In this document: in pieces, positions 35,501-46,753 of the stretch
Position numbering within the stretch: position 1 is the first letter of the stretch
Layout: every line of letters starts with the position of its first letter
Assembly (NCBI GenBank): GCA_019155205.2
Contig: JAHNZQ020000004.1
Span: 3,097,688 to 3,161,687 of the forward strand
Origin: Gracilaria vermiculophylla
Lineage: Eukaryota; Rhodophyta; Florideophyceae; Gracilariales; Gracilariaceae
Length of the DNA stretch: 64,000 nucleotides
Direction: 5' to 3'
Program-made: the position numbers and the translations under genes
The notes under the pieces: model-generated
What the model saw: the letters and a program-made list of their open reading frames with translations, nothing else
Database searches by the model: none
Told to the model about the DNA's origin: nothing

Positions 35501-36246
35501 TTGAAAGATTTAAAACAGGCGATATCGTGCAAGGTTTACCAAGAATAGAGGAGATTTTAGAAGCCCGTAGAAAATCTGATGTAGTGTTTAATCCACATAT
35601 GGTCTTAGATTCTAAATTTCGTGAATATTTAAATCAAGGTTTACATTTATATGATGCAACAAGGCTAAGTTTGTTAAGTTTACAACTATACCTAGTTAAG
35701 GAATTGCAATTAGTTTATCAGTCTCAAGGTGTAGAAATTGCTGATAAACATATTGAAGTTATCGTGAGACAAATGACTTCAAAAGTAAAGATTGAAAATG
35801 GGGGTGATACTCATCATTTGCCGGGGGAAATCATCGAACTGCAAAAAATAGAAATAACGAATAAATCTCTACGACTAGCTTCTAAAGAAGAAGCATTATA
35901 TTATCCTATTTTGCTAGGAATTACTAAAGCATCATTAAATACAGAAAGCTTTATATCTGCAGCAAGCTTCCAAGAAACGACAAAAGTATTAACAGATGCA
36001 GCAATCTCAGGAAAATTAGATTGGCTAAAAGGCTTAAAAGAAAATGTTATCATAGGGCGTTTAATACCTGCTGGTACCGGTTTCAATATTTATAATAATA
36101 CTCAATTTAATTACCAAAATAACGAACATTCTAATGAGAATAATTTGTTGTCACTGTCTAAAAATAAAAATGCTAAAGAACTAAATTTCGAAGATATCAT
36201 TGTTGATGATAGAAATATACATATTTATTCTCAAAATAATAACTAA
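32557..36246 (+). CDS. rpoC2: RNA polymerase beta'' subunit (C-terminal part of beta')
   Basis: A 1,229-residue subunit. I start at the ATG at 32,557 (MIQNKSIKPVFLNKVV); the frame extends six residues further to a TTG. The bridge and trigger-helix region is seen near GARANISQVRQLVGMRGLMA, and EPGTQLTMRTFHTGGV follows. A long, less conserved insertion fills about residues 400-950, as in other plastid and cyanobacterial beta''. The C-terminal part resumes with the conserved GDIVQGLPRIEEILEAR. Confidence 0.97.
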   Translation: MIQNKSIKPVFLNKVVDKSQLRQLIIWAFRNYGIARASNMADTLKDLGFLYSTKAGISLSLEDLRIPPSKNNLLSITMQVINETDNKYKRGEITAVERFQKVIDTWNSASDTLKKQVIKYFIEKDPLNSIYMMAFSGARANISQVRQLVGMRGLMADPQGQIIDLPISSNFREGLTVTDYFISSYGARKGLVDTALRTADSGYLTRRLVDVAQDVIIRETNCNTAKGIILEAMIDNRKTLISLNQALIGRVLAEDLVDEVNCKLIATANTEISPELAEKIVTSGISSVLVRSPITCESVKSVCQSCYGWNLAHGRIVDLGEAVGIIAAQSIGEPGTQLTMRTFHTGGVFTGELAQTIISSSGFQIEYPNDIIISDTRTRHGDHAFLVEKDIKLKLLHSNKKQTSLPLVKGSLLFVKNLSYIKAGQIIAEYPISSRIVTEKAQKSVLADFSGSVCSMDLYLNEIQNEQKTFKNVNKGGIIWILSGHVFSIPYDTQLMISEDDFIYENHLIGKTEFVSRYSGRIRISRKKQDLTQDIIIITSSKTYINIDVLTKLYNGYTNYILLIDRQDQFILKTLPNQIIVNQQLIAELITNIYRTNTGGIIKYLDLSVSDKKTDISNKKDYYNIIDGGYILWISEETHEINKDISLLLIKHGQFIDEGTEIVKNIFTNTKGIIDIVQKEGIVREVIIKPGILYPYSGNYDSKSKSRGFLRPGEIIADNLKTDKLVYWEYFYINNQKYILIRPVIVYSIPSKTVDFKYSEDSFNSDICSLKLVKRIYFRDGERIKSVSGIDIIKTYLIADLNTDCSNLTCTLQVNTDTVNKSISRMRIITTDKVSLKVKNDITSMKDLYTKTRLLVKNNEYVESGTILAHTELFSFYQGQVVSIQRNQSSNPRILLVTSLDTKVFSIKKNQNIKVNINDFVYAGDEIANGIISYNSGRVTCITDNQITIRIGQPYLISKGSFLHVNNYALIQRGESIATLIFERFKTGDIVQGLPRIEEILEARRKSDVVFNPHMVLDSKFREYLNQGLHLYDATRLSLLSLQLYLVKELQLVYQSQGVEIADKHIEVIVRQMTSKVKIENGGDTHHLPGEIIELQKIEITNKSLRLASKEEALYYPILLGITKASLNTESFISAASFQETTKVLTDAAISGKLDWLKGLKENVIIGRLIPAGTGFNIYNNTQFNYQNNEHSNENNLLSLSKNKNAKELNFEDIIVDDRNIHIYSQNNN

Positions 36247-36370
36247 TAATTTATCTTATCATTTTGATTGAATACGTTGTGTTATTATGGTTTACATATT
36301 AACATAAATTCTATTTTGGTCTTTTATTTAACTTTATCCATACTGTCTTTATATAATTATTTAATCAGTC

Positions 36371-37066
36371 ATGTCAATTGTTTCATTAAGTGAATTACTA
36401 GAAGCGGGTGCTCACTTTGGGCACCAGGCTAGAAGATGGAATCCCAAAATGTTTCCATATATCTATACCGAGAGAAATGGTGTACATATTATAGATTTAG
36501 TCCAAACAGCTCAATTATTAACAGAAGCCTGCCAATTCATTCGCAATGCAGCTCAAGAAGGAAAAAAATTTTTGTTCTTAGGCACGAAAAGACAAGCTGC
36601 AGGAGTAATTGCAGAACAGGCTATACGTTCTGATTCTTATTATATTAATCAAAGATGGTTAGGTGGTATGTTAACTAATTGGATGACAATTAAATCAAGG
36701 GTTGAACGTTTAAAAAAACTAGAAACAGAGGAAAGCTCGGGCATAATTGATATTCTTCCTAAGAAAGAAGCTGCGATTAGTCGTAGAGAGTTAGAAAAAC
36801 TAAGAAAAAATTTGAATGGTATTAAGAATATGAGTAAGTTACCTGATTTCATTGTGGTTGTAGATCAAAAACGTGAAACAACAGCTATTCAAGAGTGTGT
36901 TAAATTAGGTATACCTATTATTTGTATATTAGATACAAATTGTAATCCAGAGATTATAGACATTCCAATACCAGCAAATGATGATGCTATTAGATCTATT
37001 AAACTGATTATTAGTAAAATAGCTGATTCTATAATAGAAGGTACAAGTTATACTTCACATAAATAG
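36371..37066 (+). CDS. rps2: Ribosomal protein S2
   Basis: A 231-residue protein with the S2 signature [19 protein letters not shown] and [13 protein letters not shown]. It binds the 30S late in assembly. It lies between rpoC2 and tsf; the rps2-tsf order is ancestral and bacterial. Confidence 0.97.
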   Translation: MSIVSLSELLEAGAHFGHQARRWNPKMFPYIYTERNGVHIIDLVQTAQLLTEACQFIRNAAQEGKKFLFLGTKRQAAGVIAEQAIRSDSYYINQRWLGGMLTNWMTIKSRVERLKKLETEESSGIIDILPKKEAAISRRELEKLRKNLNGIKNMSKLPDFIVVVDQKRETTAIQECVKLGIPIICILDTNCNPEIIDIPIPANDDAIRSIKLIISKIADSIIEGTSYTSHK

Positions 37067-37141
37067 ATCTTTAACTATTATTACGTGGATTATATATAAT
37101 AGTAGAATTACTTTTAAGAATTAGTTAGGGATGAATATGAA

Positions 37142-37747
37142 ATGAAAATACAGATTTCTTCACATTTTGTTAAAGAACTGCGTAGTAAAACGGGTGCTGG
37201 TATGATGGACTGTAAAAAAGCCCTTCAATTAGCAGATGGAGATATGGAATTAGCTATAGAAACTTTACGTAAAAAAGGACTAGCATCAGCTAATAAAAAA
37301 TCAACAAGAATAGCCAGTGAAGGTATAATAGACAGTTATATTCATACGGGGTCTAAAATAGGTGTTTTAATTGAATTAAATTGTGAAACAGATTTTGTTG
37401 CTAGACGTACTGAGTTCCAGCATTTAACTAAAAATTTAGCTATGCAAATTGCTGCTTGCCAAAATGTATTTTATGTGTCTACTAATGATATACCACAAAA
37501 GATTATTGATCGTGAGACAAGAATTGAGTCAGAAAAAGAAGATATTTTGAATAAACCTACTAACATAAAAGATCAAATTATTAACGCAAGAGTAGATAAA
37601 AGGTTGAAAGAGATGTCTTTAATGAGCCAACCATTTATAAAAGATCAAAATATTTTAATTGAAGATTTGATTAAACAGCATATAGCTTTACTTGGAGAGA
37701 ATATTAAAGTGAGTCGTTTTCAAAGATTTATATTAGGCGAAACGTAG
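37142..37747 (+). CDS. tsf: Elongation factor Ts
   Basis: A 201-residue EF-Ts, the guanine-nucleotide exchange factor for EF-Tu. The N-terminal UBA-like domain reads [16 protein letters not shown], followed by a core with [15 protein letters not shown]. It is shorter than the E. coli protein, as is usual for plastids. 75 bases downstream of rps2. Confidence 0.96.
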   Translation: MKIQISSHFVKELRSKTGAGMMDCKKALQLADGDMELAIETLRKKGLASANKKSTRIASEGIIDSYIHTGSKIGVLIELNCETDFVARRTEFQHLTKNLAMQIAACQNVFYVSTNDIPQKIIDRETRIESEKEDILNKPTNIKDQIINARVDKRLKEMSLMSQPFIKDQNILIEDLIKQHIALLGENIKVSRFQRFILGET

Positions 37748-37927
37748 ATATCAACTAATACGATAATATTTTTATTTTAAAACGTCTTGAAAATTTAACA
37801 ATAAAGTTAAATAATGACTATATAGATATATAATTAATTATAATAGTATTTTTATTTGCTAAGATATTTAAAATAAAAATCTAATATCTTGAAATTATGT
37901 ATACTGCTTATTAAAATTATAACTTTT

Positions 37928-38674
37928 ATGGATTATACAAAATCAAAAGACATCTATACATTTTTGTCACTATCTGCTGTTGAAGTGGGCAAACATTTGT
38001 ATTGGACACTGGGTAGTTATAAAGTGCATGGGCAAGTTTTTATAGTTTCATGGTTAGTGATAAGTGCATTAATAGCTCTTGCTTTTATAGGTACTAGAAC
38101 ACTGAATAAAATACCTGGAAAATGGCAGAACTTTATGGAATTTGTACTTGAGTTCTTGCAAGATATAGCAAAAAATCAAATAGGCGAGAATGAATATCGC
38201 GCTTGGGTCCCATATATTGCAACTATTTTTTTGTTTATTTTAGGCAGTAACTGGGCAGGTGCTTTGATTCCATGGAAATTAATTCACCTACCAGAAGGTG
38301 AATTAGCAGCACCAACTAATGATATAAATACTACAGTTGCTTTATCTTTATTAACTTCAGTTGCATACTTTTATGCTGGTTTAAGTAAAAACGGTTTAGG
38401 TTATTTTCTTCGTTACATTGAACCAACACCTATACTATTACCAATAAATATTTTGGAAGATTTTACAAAACCTTTATCTCTTAGTTTTCGATTATTTGGT
38501 AATATTTTAGCTGATGAGCTAGTTGTATCAGTATTTACTTTATTGGTGCCTATTTTCATACCTTTACCTGTTATGATTTTGGGACTATTTGCTAGTTCTA
38601 TCCAAGCATTAATCTTTTCTACTTTATCTGCTGCTTACATAGGTGAAGCGATGGAAGGTCATGATGAACATTAA
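37928..38674 (+). CDS. atpI: ATP synthase CF0 subunit a
   Basis: A 248-residue membrane protein, started at the ATG at 37,928 ([18 protein letters not shown]). Conserved helix motif [13 protein letters not shown] contains the arginine essential for proton passage, and [20 protein letters not shown] closes the protein. It forms the proton half-channels against the c ring. First gene of the six-gene cluster atpI-H-G-F-D-A. Confidence 0.97.
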   Translation: MDYTKSKDIYTFLSLSAVEVGKHLYWTLGSYKVHGQVFIVSWLVISALIALAFIGTRTLNKIPGKWQNFMEFVLEFLQDIAKNQIGENEYRAWVPYIATIFLFILGSNWAGALIPWKLIHLPEGELAAPTNDINTTVALSLLTSVAYFYAGLSKNGLGYFLRYIEPTPILLPINILEDFTKPLSLSFRLFGNILADELVVSVFTLLVPIFIPLPVMILGLFASSIQALIFSTLSAAYIGEAMEGHDEH

Positions 38675-38739
38675 GTTCGAAATATTAATCTAACGTATCT
38701 CAATATTTAATTAGGTACAGTTTATTTGAAATCTGTTAA

Positions 38740-39021
<282 letters not shown>

Positions 39022-39032
39022 ATTAGTTACTT

Positions 39033-39084
39033 ACGCTTAGTTTTTTCTTCTATAATTAATTATAGAAATTTAAAAACTAAGCGT
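39033..39084 (+). terminator. Stem-loop between atpH and atpG
   Basis: Perfect 13-bp outer stem (39,033-39,045 with 39,072-39,084; core ACGCTTAG / CTAAGCGT) and an inner TTCTATA / TATAGAA stem. It lies 11 bases after the atpH stop inside the operon. It is likely an mRNA-end or stability structure that lets atpH accumulate above its neighbours. Confidence 0.5.
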
Positions 39085-39150
39085 TTTATAAGGCTGTAGT
39101 TATGAAATTTTTGTTTAAAGTATATATCTAAAATTAAAACAAATAAAGAA

Positions 39151-39627
39151 ATGAGTAATTTTTCATTTTTATTCTTTCAAATGTTAAGTACAGAAACTGA
39201 AGGAGGGTTGTTTGATTTTAATGCAACACTGCCTTTAATGGCATTACAATTTATTGTCCTAACCGTTATATTGAATTTTATTTTCTATAAGCCAGTTAGT
39301 AATGTACTTGATGAACGAGATGAATATATTCGTAATAGCTTAACTACTGCTTCTGCTTCTTTATTAAAGGCTGATGAATTAACCACAACATATGAACAGC
39401 AGTTAGCAGAATCAAGGAAAAAAGCTCAGGATATTATTAAGGTTGCTCAGGAAGAAGCACAGAAAATAGTATCTATTAAAATAAAAGAAGCTCAGGCAGA
39501 AGGAGAAAAACTGGTTTCCGAAGCATTCGATCAACTAAGTATACAAAAAGAAAATGCTTTAAAAACATTGGAAACACAAGTAGATACTTTAAGTGATTTG
39601 ATTAAAGTAAAGCTACTAAACGATTAA
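39151..39627 (+). CDS. atpG: ATP synthase CF0 subunit b'
   Basis: A 158-residue protein with one N-terminal helix (about 30-48, [18 protein letters not shown]) and a long charged coiled coil. It is the b' partner of AtpF in the peripheral stalk. A later start at MLSTETEG (39,181) is possible. In land plants this gene is nuclear (atpG/ATPG). Confidence 0.94.
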   Translation: MSNFSFLFFQMLSTETEGGLFDFNATLPLMALQFIVLTVILNFIFYKPVSNVLDERDEYIRNSLTTASASLLKADELTTTYEQQLAESRKKAQDIIKVAQEEAQKIVSIKIKEAQAEGEKLVSEAFDQLSIQKENALKTLETQVDTLSDLIKVKLLND

Positions 39628-39723
39628 TATCTTTGTTCATTATGATGATGATACAATTTTATTATTATTTTAAATAATTTGTAATAGTGCAATATAAAGA
39701 AAAGTTTTATACAACTCTGTAAT

Positions 39724-40239
39724 ATGATTATAAGTTTTGGTACAGATATAGATATTAGTTTTAATACGAATTTTTTAGAAGCTAATGTTATTAATATCTT
39801 ATTGTTATTATTCGGTCTTATATATGTCCTCAAAGAGTTTTTAGGTTCTATACTTACTGCTAGACAAGAAAAAGTTTTGTTGGCTATACAAGAATCAGAA
39901 GAACGTTTACAACAAGCTAATTTAAGGTTGAATGAATCAGAGAAACAGCTAGCTCAAACTCAAGTAGTAATTGCCCAAATCATACAAGAAGCAGAGCTAA
40001 CTGCTCGAAAAGTTAGGCAATCTATATTAGACCAAGGCAAAGTAGATATAAATAAGTTGATATCTGCTAGTAAAGCAAGTATTGCAACGGCTGAAATTCA
40101 AATTAAACAAGAAATTCAGCTTCAAATTACTTCCTTAGCTATAAAAAGAGTTACTATGCAGTTACAGAATCAAATAACTCCTACCCTTCAAACTAAAATT
40201 ATTGATAATAATATTGCTCAATTAGGAGGTTATCTATGA
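39724..40239 (+). CDS. atpF: ATP synthase CF0 subunit b
   Basis: A 171-residue protein with an N-terminal membrane helix (about 20-40, ANVINILLLLFGLIYVLKEF) and a long coiled coil. It has no intron. Its last four bases overlap the atpD start (ATGA), implying coupled translation of the peripheral stalk parts. Confidence 0.95.
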   Translation: MIISFGTDIDISFNTNFLEANVINILLLLFGLIYVLKEFLGSILTARQEKVLLAIQESEERLQQANLRLNESEKQLAQTQVVIAQIIQEAELTARKVRQSILDQGKVDINKLISASKASIATAEIQIKQEIQLQITSLAIKRVTMQLQNQITPTLQTKIIDNNIAQLGGYL

Positions 40240-40793
40240 GCAATCAAAGCTTTATGTCTAAAGTTGCTGTACCTTATGCAGAGGCTCTTGTAGAATCAGC
40301 TAGTAGTGCTTCTGCATTAGATAAAATAAATCAAGATTTATGTCTGATTGCTAAGATTTTAAATGAATCACAAGAATTAAAAACATTTTTTTACAATCCT
40401 TTGTTTACAACAGAAGCTAAAAAAAATGTCGTAAATCAACTATTTACCAATCAAGTCGATAGTCTGGTTATTAGATTTTTATTTGTCTTGATAGATAGGC
40501 GTAGAATTACACTATTAGATCTTATTATTAATAAGTATTTAGAGTTAGTGTATCAATTACAATCCATTGTACAAGCAGAAGTAGTAACACCAGTAATGTT
40601 AACAGATATACAGCAAGATGCGTTAATGAGTAAAATCAAAAATATGACTAATACTAAAACAGTAAAACTTGCAATTAAAATAGATCCTATGTTAATAGCT
40701 GGGTTTATAATAAAAGTAGGATCCAAAACTATTGATACAAGTTTATATGGAAGACTAAAGAATATGACTACTTACTTGAATGCAGCCTCTTAA
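40236..40793 (+). CDS. atpD: ATP synthase CF1 delta subunit
   Basis: A 185-residue protein of the delta/OSCP family: [14 protein letters not shown] at the N-terminus and [17 protein letters not shown] at the C-terminus. It links the b-b' stalk to the top of the alpha3-beta3 head. It is nuclear in plants. A good GGAGG site lies within the end of atpF. Confidence 0.96.
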   Translation: MSNQSFMSKVAVPYAEALVESASSASALDKINQDLCLIAKILNESQELKTFFYNPLFTTEAKKNVVNQLFTNQVDSLVIRFLFVLIDRRRITLLDLIINKYLELVYQLQSIVQAEVVTPVMLTDIQQDALMSKIKNMTNTKTVKLAIKIDPMLIAGFIIKVGSKTIDTSLYGRLKNMTTYLNAAS

Positions 40794-40837
40794 AAATAGA
40801 TGTATTTTTACTAAAAATAACAATTCATAATTTTAAT

Positions 40838-42349
40838 ATGTTAAATATCAGACCAGACGAAATAAGCAATGTTATACGTCAACAAATCGATAAATATGAA
40901 CAAGAAGTTGAAATAGCTAATATAGGTACTGTTTTACAAGTTGGGGATGGTATTGCAAGAGTATACGGCTTAGATGAGGCTATGGCTGGAGAGCTCCTAG
41001 AATTTGAAGATACAACTATCGGTATAGCTCTTAATTTAGAGAGCGATAATGTTGGTGTAGTTTTAATGGGTGATGGAAGAAATATATTAGAAGGTAGTTC
41101 TGTAAAGGCTACAGGAAAAATTGCTCAAATACCAGTGGGTGATTCTTTTCTTGGTCGAGTTGTAGATCCATTAGCAAGACCAATTGATGCGAAAGGTTTA
41201 CCAAGCTCTTCAGAAACAAGATTAATTGAGTCTTATGCTCCCGGTATTATTGGTAGGCAATCTGTCTGTGAACCTTTGCAAACAGGTATTACAGCAATTG
41301 ATTCTATGATCCCTATCGGTCGGGGACAAAGAGAGTTAATTATTGGTGATAGGCAAACCGGTAAAACTGCAGTTGCTTTAGACACAATTATTAATCAAAA
41401 AGGTCAAGATGTTATTTGTATTTATGTAGCTATTGGTCAAAAAGCATCATCTGTTGCTCAAGTTGTATCTAGTTTGCAAGAGAAAGGTGCTTTAGAATAT
41501 ACAATAGTTGTAGCATCTAATGCTGACGATCCAGCTACATTACAATATATTGCTCCTTATACAGGTGCTGCGTTAGCAGAATATTTTATGTATAAAGGCA
41601 AAGCAACTTTAGTTGTGTATGATGATTTAACCAAGCAGGCTCAAGCATATCGTCAAATGTCTTTACTATTACGTAGACCACCTGGACGCGAAGCTTATCC
41701 AGGAGATGTATTTTATTTACATTCTCGGTTATTGGAGAGAGCAGCTAAGCTTAATATGGATTTAGGTGGAGGAAGCATGACAGCTTTACCTATTATTGAA
41801 ACACAAGCAGGTGATGTTTCAGCTTATATTCCTACAAATGTTATTTCTATTACAGATGGTCAAATTTTCTTATCTGGAGATTTATTTAACTCAGGTATTC
41901 GACCAGCTATTAATGTTGGAATTTCTGTATCACGTGTAGGTTCTGCGGCTCAAATTAAAGCTATGAAACAAGTTGCAGGTAAATTGAAGTTAGAATTAGC
42001 TCAATTTGCAGAATTAGAAGCTTTTTCTCAATTTGCTTCTGATTTAGATAAAACAACTCAAAATCAACTATCGCGTGGACAGCGTTTAAGAGAAATTTTA
42101 AAACAAGCACAAAATTCTCCTATTCCTGTTGAAGAGCAAACAGCGATTATCTATACAGGTATTAATGGTTATTTAGATGACATTGATTTATCTCAAGTTA
42201 AAGAGTTTATTGAAGCTTTAAGAGAAGATCTACGTAACTCAAAACCTGAATTCGGAGAAAGTATTCGAACTACTAAAAAATTAAGTGAAGAAGCAGAAGA
42301 GTTGTTGAAGCAATCAATTGAAGATGTTAAGCAAGCATTTTCAGTATAA
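40838..42349 (+). CDS. atpA: ATP synthase CF1 alpha subunit
   Basis: A 503-residue regulatory nucleotide-binding subunit with the P-loop GDRQTGKT near residue 170 and the arginine-finger region [15 protein letters not shown]. Last gene of the atp cluster. A long hairpin 43 bases after its stop probably ends the transcript. Convergent with sufC. Confidence 0.98.
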   Translation: MLNIRPDEISNVIRQQIDKYEQEVEIANIGTVLQVGDGIARVYGLDEAMAGELLEFEDTTIGIALNLESDNVGVVLMGDGRNILEGSSVKATGKIAQIPVGDSFLGRVVDPLARPIDAKGLPSSSETRLIESYAPGIIGRQSVCEPLQTGITAIDSMIPIGRGQRELIIGDRQTGKTAVALDTIINQKGQDVICIYVAIGQKASSVAQVVSSLQEKGALEYTIVVASNADDPATLQYIAPYTGAALAEYFMYKGKATLVVYDDLTKQAQAYRQMSLLLRRPPGREAYPGDVFYLHSRLLERAAKLNMDLGGGSMTALPIIETQAGDVSAYIPTNVISITDGQIFLSGDLFNSGIRPAINVGISVSRVGSAAQIKAMKQVAGKLKLELAQFAELEAFSQFASDLDKTTQNQLSRGQRLREILKQAQNSPIPVEEQTAIIYTGINGYLDDIDLSQVKEFIEALREDLRNSKPEFGESIRTTKKLSEEAEELLKQSIEDVKQAFSV

Positions 42350-42392
42350 ATATTTTCGATATTATTAATATTAATGTGTAAGCAGCTTCACC

Positions 42393-42433
42393 AATTAGGA
42401 TACTTTGATATATTGTTATCAAACATCCTAATT
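42393..42433. terminator. Hairpin after atpA
   Basis: Nested inverted repeat: outer AATTAGGAT / ATCCTAATT and inner TTTGATA / TATCAAA around a short loop. It lies between convergent atpA and sufC and is the likely 3' end of the rps20-atpA gene series. Confidence 0.55.
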
Positions 42434-42509
42434 AAGCTTTCTATTTCATTTTAATGCTTCAATATATTTAAAATATTAAAGTCTTTATCCTTATTTTTTT
42501 ACATATATT

Positions 42510-43280
42510 TTATATTTTACTAATTTTATTAATATATTCATAGCCATGTTTTTCTAATTTATTTGCTATTTCTGAATTGCCTGTATATATTATGTTTCCT
42601 TTATCCATAATATGTATATAATCAGGAATAATATATTCTAGAAGTCTCTTATAATGTGTAATTATAAGAATTGAGTTATATTTGTGTTTGAATTGGTTGA
42701 TTTGTTTTGCAATGATTTTTAGTGCATCTATGTCCAGTCCAGAATCAATCTCATCTAATATAGCTAATTGAGCGTTTAATAAATCCATCTGTAAAATTTC
42801 ATTTTTTTTCTTTTCCCCACCTGAAAATCCTTCATTTACATTTCTACTTAAAAAATGTGATTGCATCTCAATAGTTTTGCTTTTTGTATTGATTAGTTCA
42901 AAAAAAGTCAAAGGGTCTAACTCTTCATCTTGATTAGCTTTTCTATTAGAATTATATGCTAGTCTTAAAAAGTCTATATTATTTACTCCGGGGATTTCTA
43001 CTGGATATTGAAAAGCCAGAAAAATACCTTTATGAGATCTTGTCGTTGCTTCCTCACGAGTTATATCTTGTTGATTTAATAAAATTTTTCCTTTTGTGAT
43101 ATGATATTTGGGATGTCCAGCAATTACTTTTGCTAAAGTACTTTTTCCTGAACCGTTTTTACCCATTATTGCATGTACTTCTCCTCTATTTATAGATAAA
43201 TTAATACCTTTTAGCAGCATGTCTTTGTTGTTGACTGTAGCTTGCAAATTTTCGATTTTCAGTATTTGATGATTTGTCAT
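42510..43280 (-). CDS. sufC: Fe-S cluster assembly ATPase SufC (Ycf16)
   Basis: A 256-residue ABC-type ATPase with Walker [10 protein letters not shown] (40-48 region), signature [10 protein letters not shown] and Walker [13 protein letters not shown]. It drives the SufBC2D scaffold that builds Fe-S clusters in the stroma, needed for PSI and ferredoxin. It follows sufB after 15 bases on the minus strand; sufD is not here and is presumably nuclear. Confidence 0.97.
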   Translation of the reverse strand: MTNHQILKIENLQATVNNKDMLLKGINLSINRGEVHAIMGKNGSGKSTLAKVIAGHPKYHITKGKILLNQQDITREEATTRSHKGIFLAFQYPVEIPGVNNIDFLRLAYNSNRKANQDEELDPLTFFELINTKSKTIEMQSHFLSRNVNEGFSGGEKKKNEILQMDLLNAQLAILDEIDSGLDIDALKIIAKQINQFKHKYNSILIITHYKRLLEYIIPDYIHIMDKGNIIYTGNSEIANKLEKHGYEYINKISKI

Positions 43281-43295
43281 TTAATTTTTTGTTAT

Positions 43296-44726
43296 TTAGC
43301 CAATAGTTCCTTCTAACTTTAGGTTTAATAGTTTATCTGCCTCCATAGCAAATTCCATGGGTAATTCTTGTAATACTTCTTTGCAAAAACCACTAATCAT
43401 TAAACTAACAGCTTCTTCAATATCAATACCTCTTTGTAAAAAGTAAAAGATTTGTTCTTCGCCAATTCTTGAAGCAGAAGCTTCATGTTCTATTCTTGCA
43501 GAAGGATTTCTAACTTGAATATAAGGAAATGTGTTAGCTTGACACGATTTTCCTAATAATAAAGAGTCACATTGAGAATAATTACGTGAATAGTTAGCTT
43601 TAGGACCTATTTTTACTAAACCTCGGTAGCTATTAACAGAATGTCCTGCTGAAATTCCTTTAGATATTATTTTGCTTTTTGTATTGACTCCGATATGGAT
43701 CATTTTACTACCTGTATCCGCTTGCTGATAGTTATTAGTTAATGCTATAGATGAAAATTCTCCGACAGCATTCTTTCCTGTTAAAATACAGCTTGGATAT
43801 TTCCAAGTGATGGCAGAACCTGTCTCTACTTGGGTCCACAAAATTTTAGAATTATTTCCTGAGCATAATCCTCTTTTAGTTACAAAATTATAAACTCCTC
43901 CTTCCCCTTCTGAATTACCGGAATACCAATTTTGTACTGTTGAATACTTTATGGTGGCATTGTTAAGAGCTACTAATTCTACAACAGCAGCATGTAGTTG
44001 GTTATTGCTGAACTGTGGTGCTGTACATCCTTCAAGATAACTAACATAGCTGTTCTCATCAGCAATAATTAATGTTCTTTCGAATTGTCCAGCTTCTTTA
44101 TTATTAATTCTAAAGTATGTAGAAAGTTCTAGTGGACAATGTGTATTTGGAGGAATATAACAAAAAGAGCCATCGCTGAATACAGCAGAATTTAATGCAG
44201 AAAAATAATTATCACCCACCGGAACAACAGAACCTAGATACTTTTTTATTAAATCTGGGTATTTTTCTACAGCTTCGGTAATAGAGCAGAAAATAACACC
44301 AACTTCAGCCAGCTCTTTTTGAAAAGTTGTAGCTATAGATATGCTGTCGAATACAACATCTACTGCAACGTTAGTTAGCTTTTTTTGCTCATTTAAAGGA
44401 ATACCTAATTTATTGAATGTTTTCAAGATCTCTGGATCTACTTCATCTAAATTTTGAAGATTTTTTTTGTATTTGGGACTAGAATAATAAGTTATTTTAT
44501 CATACTCTATTTTTTTATATGTAAGTTTTGCCCATTGAGGCTCATCCATTGTTTTCCATTTTTTATAAGCATTGAGACGAAAATTTTTCAAGTATGTAGG
44601 TTCATTTTTTTTTGTTGATATACTTTCAACAATTTTTTCATTTAAACCAGGTGGTAAACTATCAGATTCAATATTTGTATAAAAACCATATTTATATGGT
44701 TGATTTATGAAATTGTCTATAGTCAT
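43296..44726 (-). CDS. sufB: Fe-S cluster scaffold SufB (Ycf24)
   Basis: A 476-residue SufB with the conserved core [15 protein letters not shown] and the C-terminal [19 protein letters not shown]. With SufC and SufD it holds nascent Fe-S clusters. Length is normal and no intein is seen. First gene of sufB-sufC. Confidence 0.97.
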   Translation of the reverse strand: MTIDNFINQPYKYGFYTNIESDSLPPGLNEKIVESISTKKNEPTYLKNFRLNAYKKWKTMDEPQWAKLTYKKIEYDKITYYSSPKYKKNLQNLDEVDPEILKTFNKLGIPLNEQKKLTNVAVDVVFDSISIATTFQKELAEVGVIFCSITEAVEKYPDLIKKYLGSVVPVGDNYFSALNSAVFSDGSFCYIPPNTHCPLELSTYFRINNKEAGQFERTLIIADENSYVSYLEGCTAPQFSNNQLHAAVVELVALNNATIKYSTVQNWYSGNSEGEGGVYNFVTKRGLCSGNNSKILWTQVETGSAITWKYPSCILTGKNAVGEFSSIALTNNYQQADTGSKMIHIGVNTKSKIISKGISAGHSVNSYRGLVKIGPKANYSRNYSQCDSLLLGKSCQANTFPYIQVRNPSARIEHEASASRIGEEQIFYFLQRGIDIEEAVSLMISGFCKEVLQELPMEFAMEADKLLNLKLEGTIG

Positions 44727-44817
44727 ATTATATATATAATTATTTTAATTGTTTCTTGTATAATTAATATTTTATAAAATTACATATTATTTAAGTCAAA
44801 GTTTTATCTGATTCACA

Positions 44818-45558
44818 TTATTGATATATATAATCAATATATAGTATCTTGTGATTTAATTCTCTAGTATATAATACCGTAGATATTCTATAAATATCAC
44901 AATATATATCTTTTAGAAACTTTGATATTAAATAAATCAATATATAGTACTGAAATTTTAATGATTTTGTGAATTTTTTCATTTTCATCGCAATTAATAT
45001 ACTTTGTATTTTTATTGCTGTATTCTCTAGTGCTTGTGATGCAAAAGTAGAAATAAAAATAATTCTTTTTATCATTCTACGTTCACAGAATCTAAATAGT
45101 TGAAAAAAAGAAAAAATAATATCTTCATATGTTGTAGTCATAAATACAATATTAATTGTAAAAAAATAATGTATTAAAATTGTCAGCATTCTTATATAAA
45201 AAATATATTTACTACAAATAAATATAGTATTCATAACAGTATAGTAAACACATGAAAATTGGATCACATAAGTTTTGAATATTAATTTAATTACAAAACA
45301 AAATGTAAAACTTAGGATAAATAATATATATAAAGTATGAAAAATAAATTGTTGATAATCGTTTTGTAAATTCTTTAAGTGAAAAAATGGAATTAAATGC
45401 AGAAATGTACTAAAAGCAACATATCTAAAGTAAGTATACGAAATAATAGATAAGTATATAAATAAAAAATAAACTTTATTATTCGAGTTCAACTTATGTA
45501 ACCAAGTTTGCGGTGATTCAATGTATTGATCGAGTAGAAAGTTTTGTGATAAGTTCAT
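44818..45558 (-). CDS. ycf92: EcfT/CbiQ-like transmembrane protein (ycf92-like)
   Basis: A 246-residue hydrophobic protein. The N-terminal YIESPQTWLHKLNSNNKVYF resembles the opening of EcfT/CbiQ transporter subunits (a short helix then WLHxLxPxTK), and the second half has FRFCERRMIKRIIFISTFAS followed by helices like the EcfT coupling region. Five or so membrane segments are visible. EcfT links a substrate-binding S component to ABC ATPases in vitamin or metal uptake. No ATPase or S component is encoded beside it; sufC next door is a different ABC family. I recall red algal plastid ycf92 being of this type, but the symbol is tentative. It could also be a general conserved membrane protein. 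Confidence 0.6.
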   Translation of the reverse strand: MNLSQNFLLDQYIESPQTWLHKLNSNNKVYFLFIYLSIISYTYFRYVAFSTFLHLIPFFHLKNLQNDYQQFIFHTLYILFILSFTFCFVIKLIFKTYVIQFSCVYYTVMNTIFICSKYIFYIRMLTILIHYFFTINIVFMTTTYEDIIFSFFQLFRFCERRMIKRIIFISTFASQALENTAIKIQSILIAMKMKKFTKSLKFQYYILIYLISKFLKDIYCDIYRISTVLYTRELNHKILYIDYIYQ

Positions 45559-45628
45559 ACAATTTTATATTAATAGATATAAATATTTATTGCTTTTATA
45601 ATCTCTATTATGTAAATATATAATACTA

Positions 45629-45711
45629 GGGTAGATGGCGGAAATGGTATACGCACCACATTCAAAATGTGGCAACTTACAGTTATGAGGGTTCAAGTCC
45701 CTCTCTACCTA
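45629..45711 (+). tRNA. trnL(CAA): tRNA-Leu(CAA)
   Basis: An 83-nt class II tRNA: acceptor GGGTAGA with TCTACCT (G1-T72 wobble), anticodon loop TTCAAAA (CAA) in a CCACA/TGTGG stem, long variable arm, T loop TTCAAGT, A73. No intron. Confidence 0.95.
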
Positions 45712-45757
45712 TATCTTGAGTTTTAATTTAAGATTATATTACAAATAAAATAATGAT

Positions 45758-46729
45758 ATGAGTTTATTAGTCATAGGTGCAACAGGAACTTTAGGAAGAC
45801 AAATTGTTAGGCGAGCTTTGGATGAAGGTTTTCAGGTCAAATGTTTTGTTCGAAGCTTTCGTAAAGCAGCTTTTTTAAAAGAGTGGGGGGCAGAGTTAGT
45901 TTACGGAGATTTAAAGCTACCAGAAACAATACCTCTTGCTTTAATAGGTATTACAGCAATTATAGATGCATCTACAGCTCGAACTAATGATTTTTATAAT
46001 GCTACCAAGGTCGATCTTTATAGTAAATATATTTTAATAGAGGCTGCCAAGAAAGCGAATATTAAGAGATATATTTTCTTTTCCATTCTTAATTCTGATA
46101 AATATGCTGAAATACCATTAATGCATATGAAAACAATGGTAAAAAATTACTTAATAAGTTCAGACATTGACTATACAATTTTTGATTTAGTTGGTTTTTT
46201 TCAGGGTCTAATTGCTCAATATGCATTGCCTATTCTAGATAATCAGACAGTTTGGATTGCAAATGATTTTAATTCAATTGCTTATATAGACACTCAAGAT
46301 ATAGCTAAATTAACTATTAAAAGTTTATCTACTATAAAAACTAAAAATAAAATTTTGCCTATGGTTGGTTCTAAATCCTGGAATTCAATAGAAATTATTG
46401 AATTATGTGAAAAATTATCTGGACAAAGATCTAAAATCTCTCGAATTCCTATTTTGATTTTATCTTTTCTTCGTCAATTAACATATTTTTTTCAGTGGAG
46501 TTGGAATATATCCGATAGGTTAGCTTTTACTAGAGTTTTAACAAGTAATAATAGTTTCAATACTTCTATGGATAACGTATATGATTTATTACAAATTAAC
46601 AGAGAAGAAATAGAAAGATTAGAAGACTATTTTCAAGAGTACTTTAGTAAAGTTATGACAAAACTCAAAGAGATAAATTATGATCCTCTAAGTCAAGAAG
46701 ATCAACCAGTAAACAAAGATAGTTTTTAA
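45758..46729 (+). CDS. ycf39: Ycf39, NAD(P)-binding PSII assembly factor
   Basis: A 323-residue atypical short-chain dehydrogenase. The N-terminal Rossmann motif [15 protein letters not shown] binds the nucleotide. The cyanobacterial Ycf39 and plant HCF244 relatives act in D1 synthesis and early PSII assembly together with small chlorophyll-binding proteins. Length and motif order are normal. Starts 46 bases after trnL(CAA). Confidence 0.95.
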   Translation: MSLLVIGATGTLGRQIVRRALDEGFQVKCFVRSFRKAAFLKEWGAELVYGDLKLPETIPLALIGITAIIDASTARTNDFYNATKVDLYSKYILIEAAKKANIKRYIFFSILNSDKYAEIPLMHMKTMVKNYLISSDIDYTIFDLVGFFQGLIAQYALPILDNQTVWIANDFNSIAYIDTQDIAKLTIKSLSTIKTKNKILPMVGSKSWNSIEIIELCEKLSGQRSKISRIPILILSFLRQLTYFFQWSWNISDRLAFTRVLTSNNSFNTSMDNVYDLLQINREEIERLEDYFQEYFSKVMTKLKEINYDPLSQEDQPVNKDSF

Positions 46730-46753
46730 TTACACTATATTGAGAATCATATT

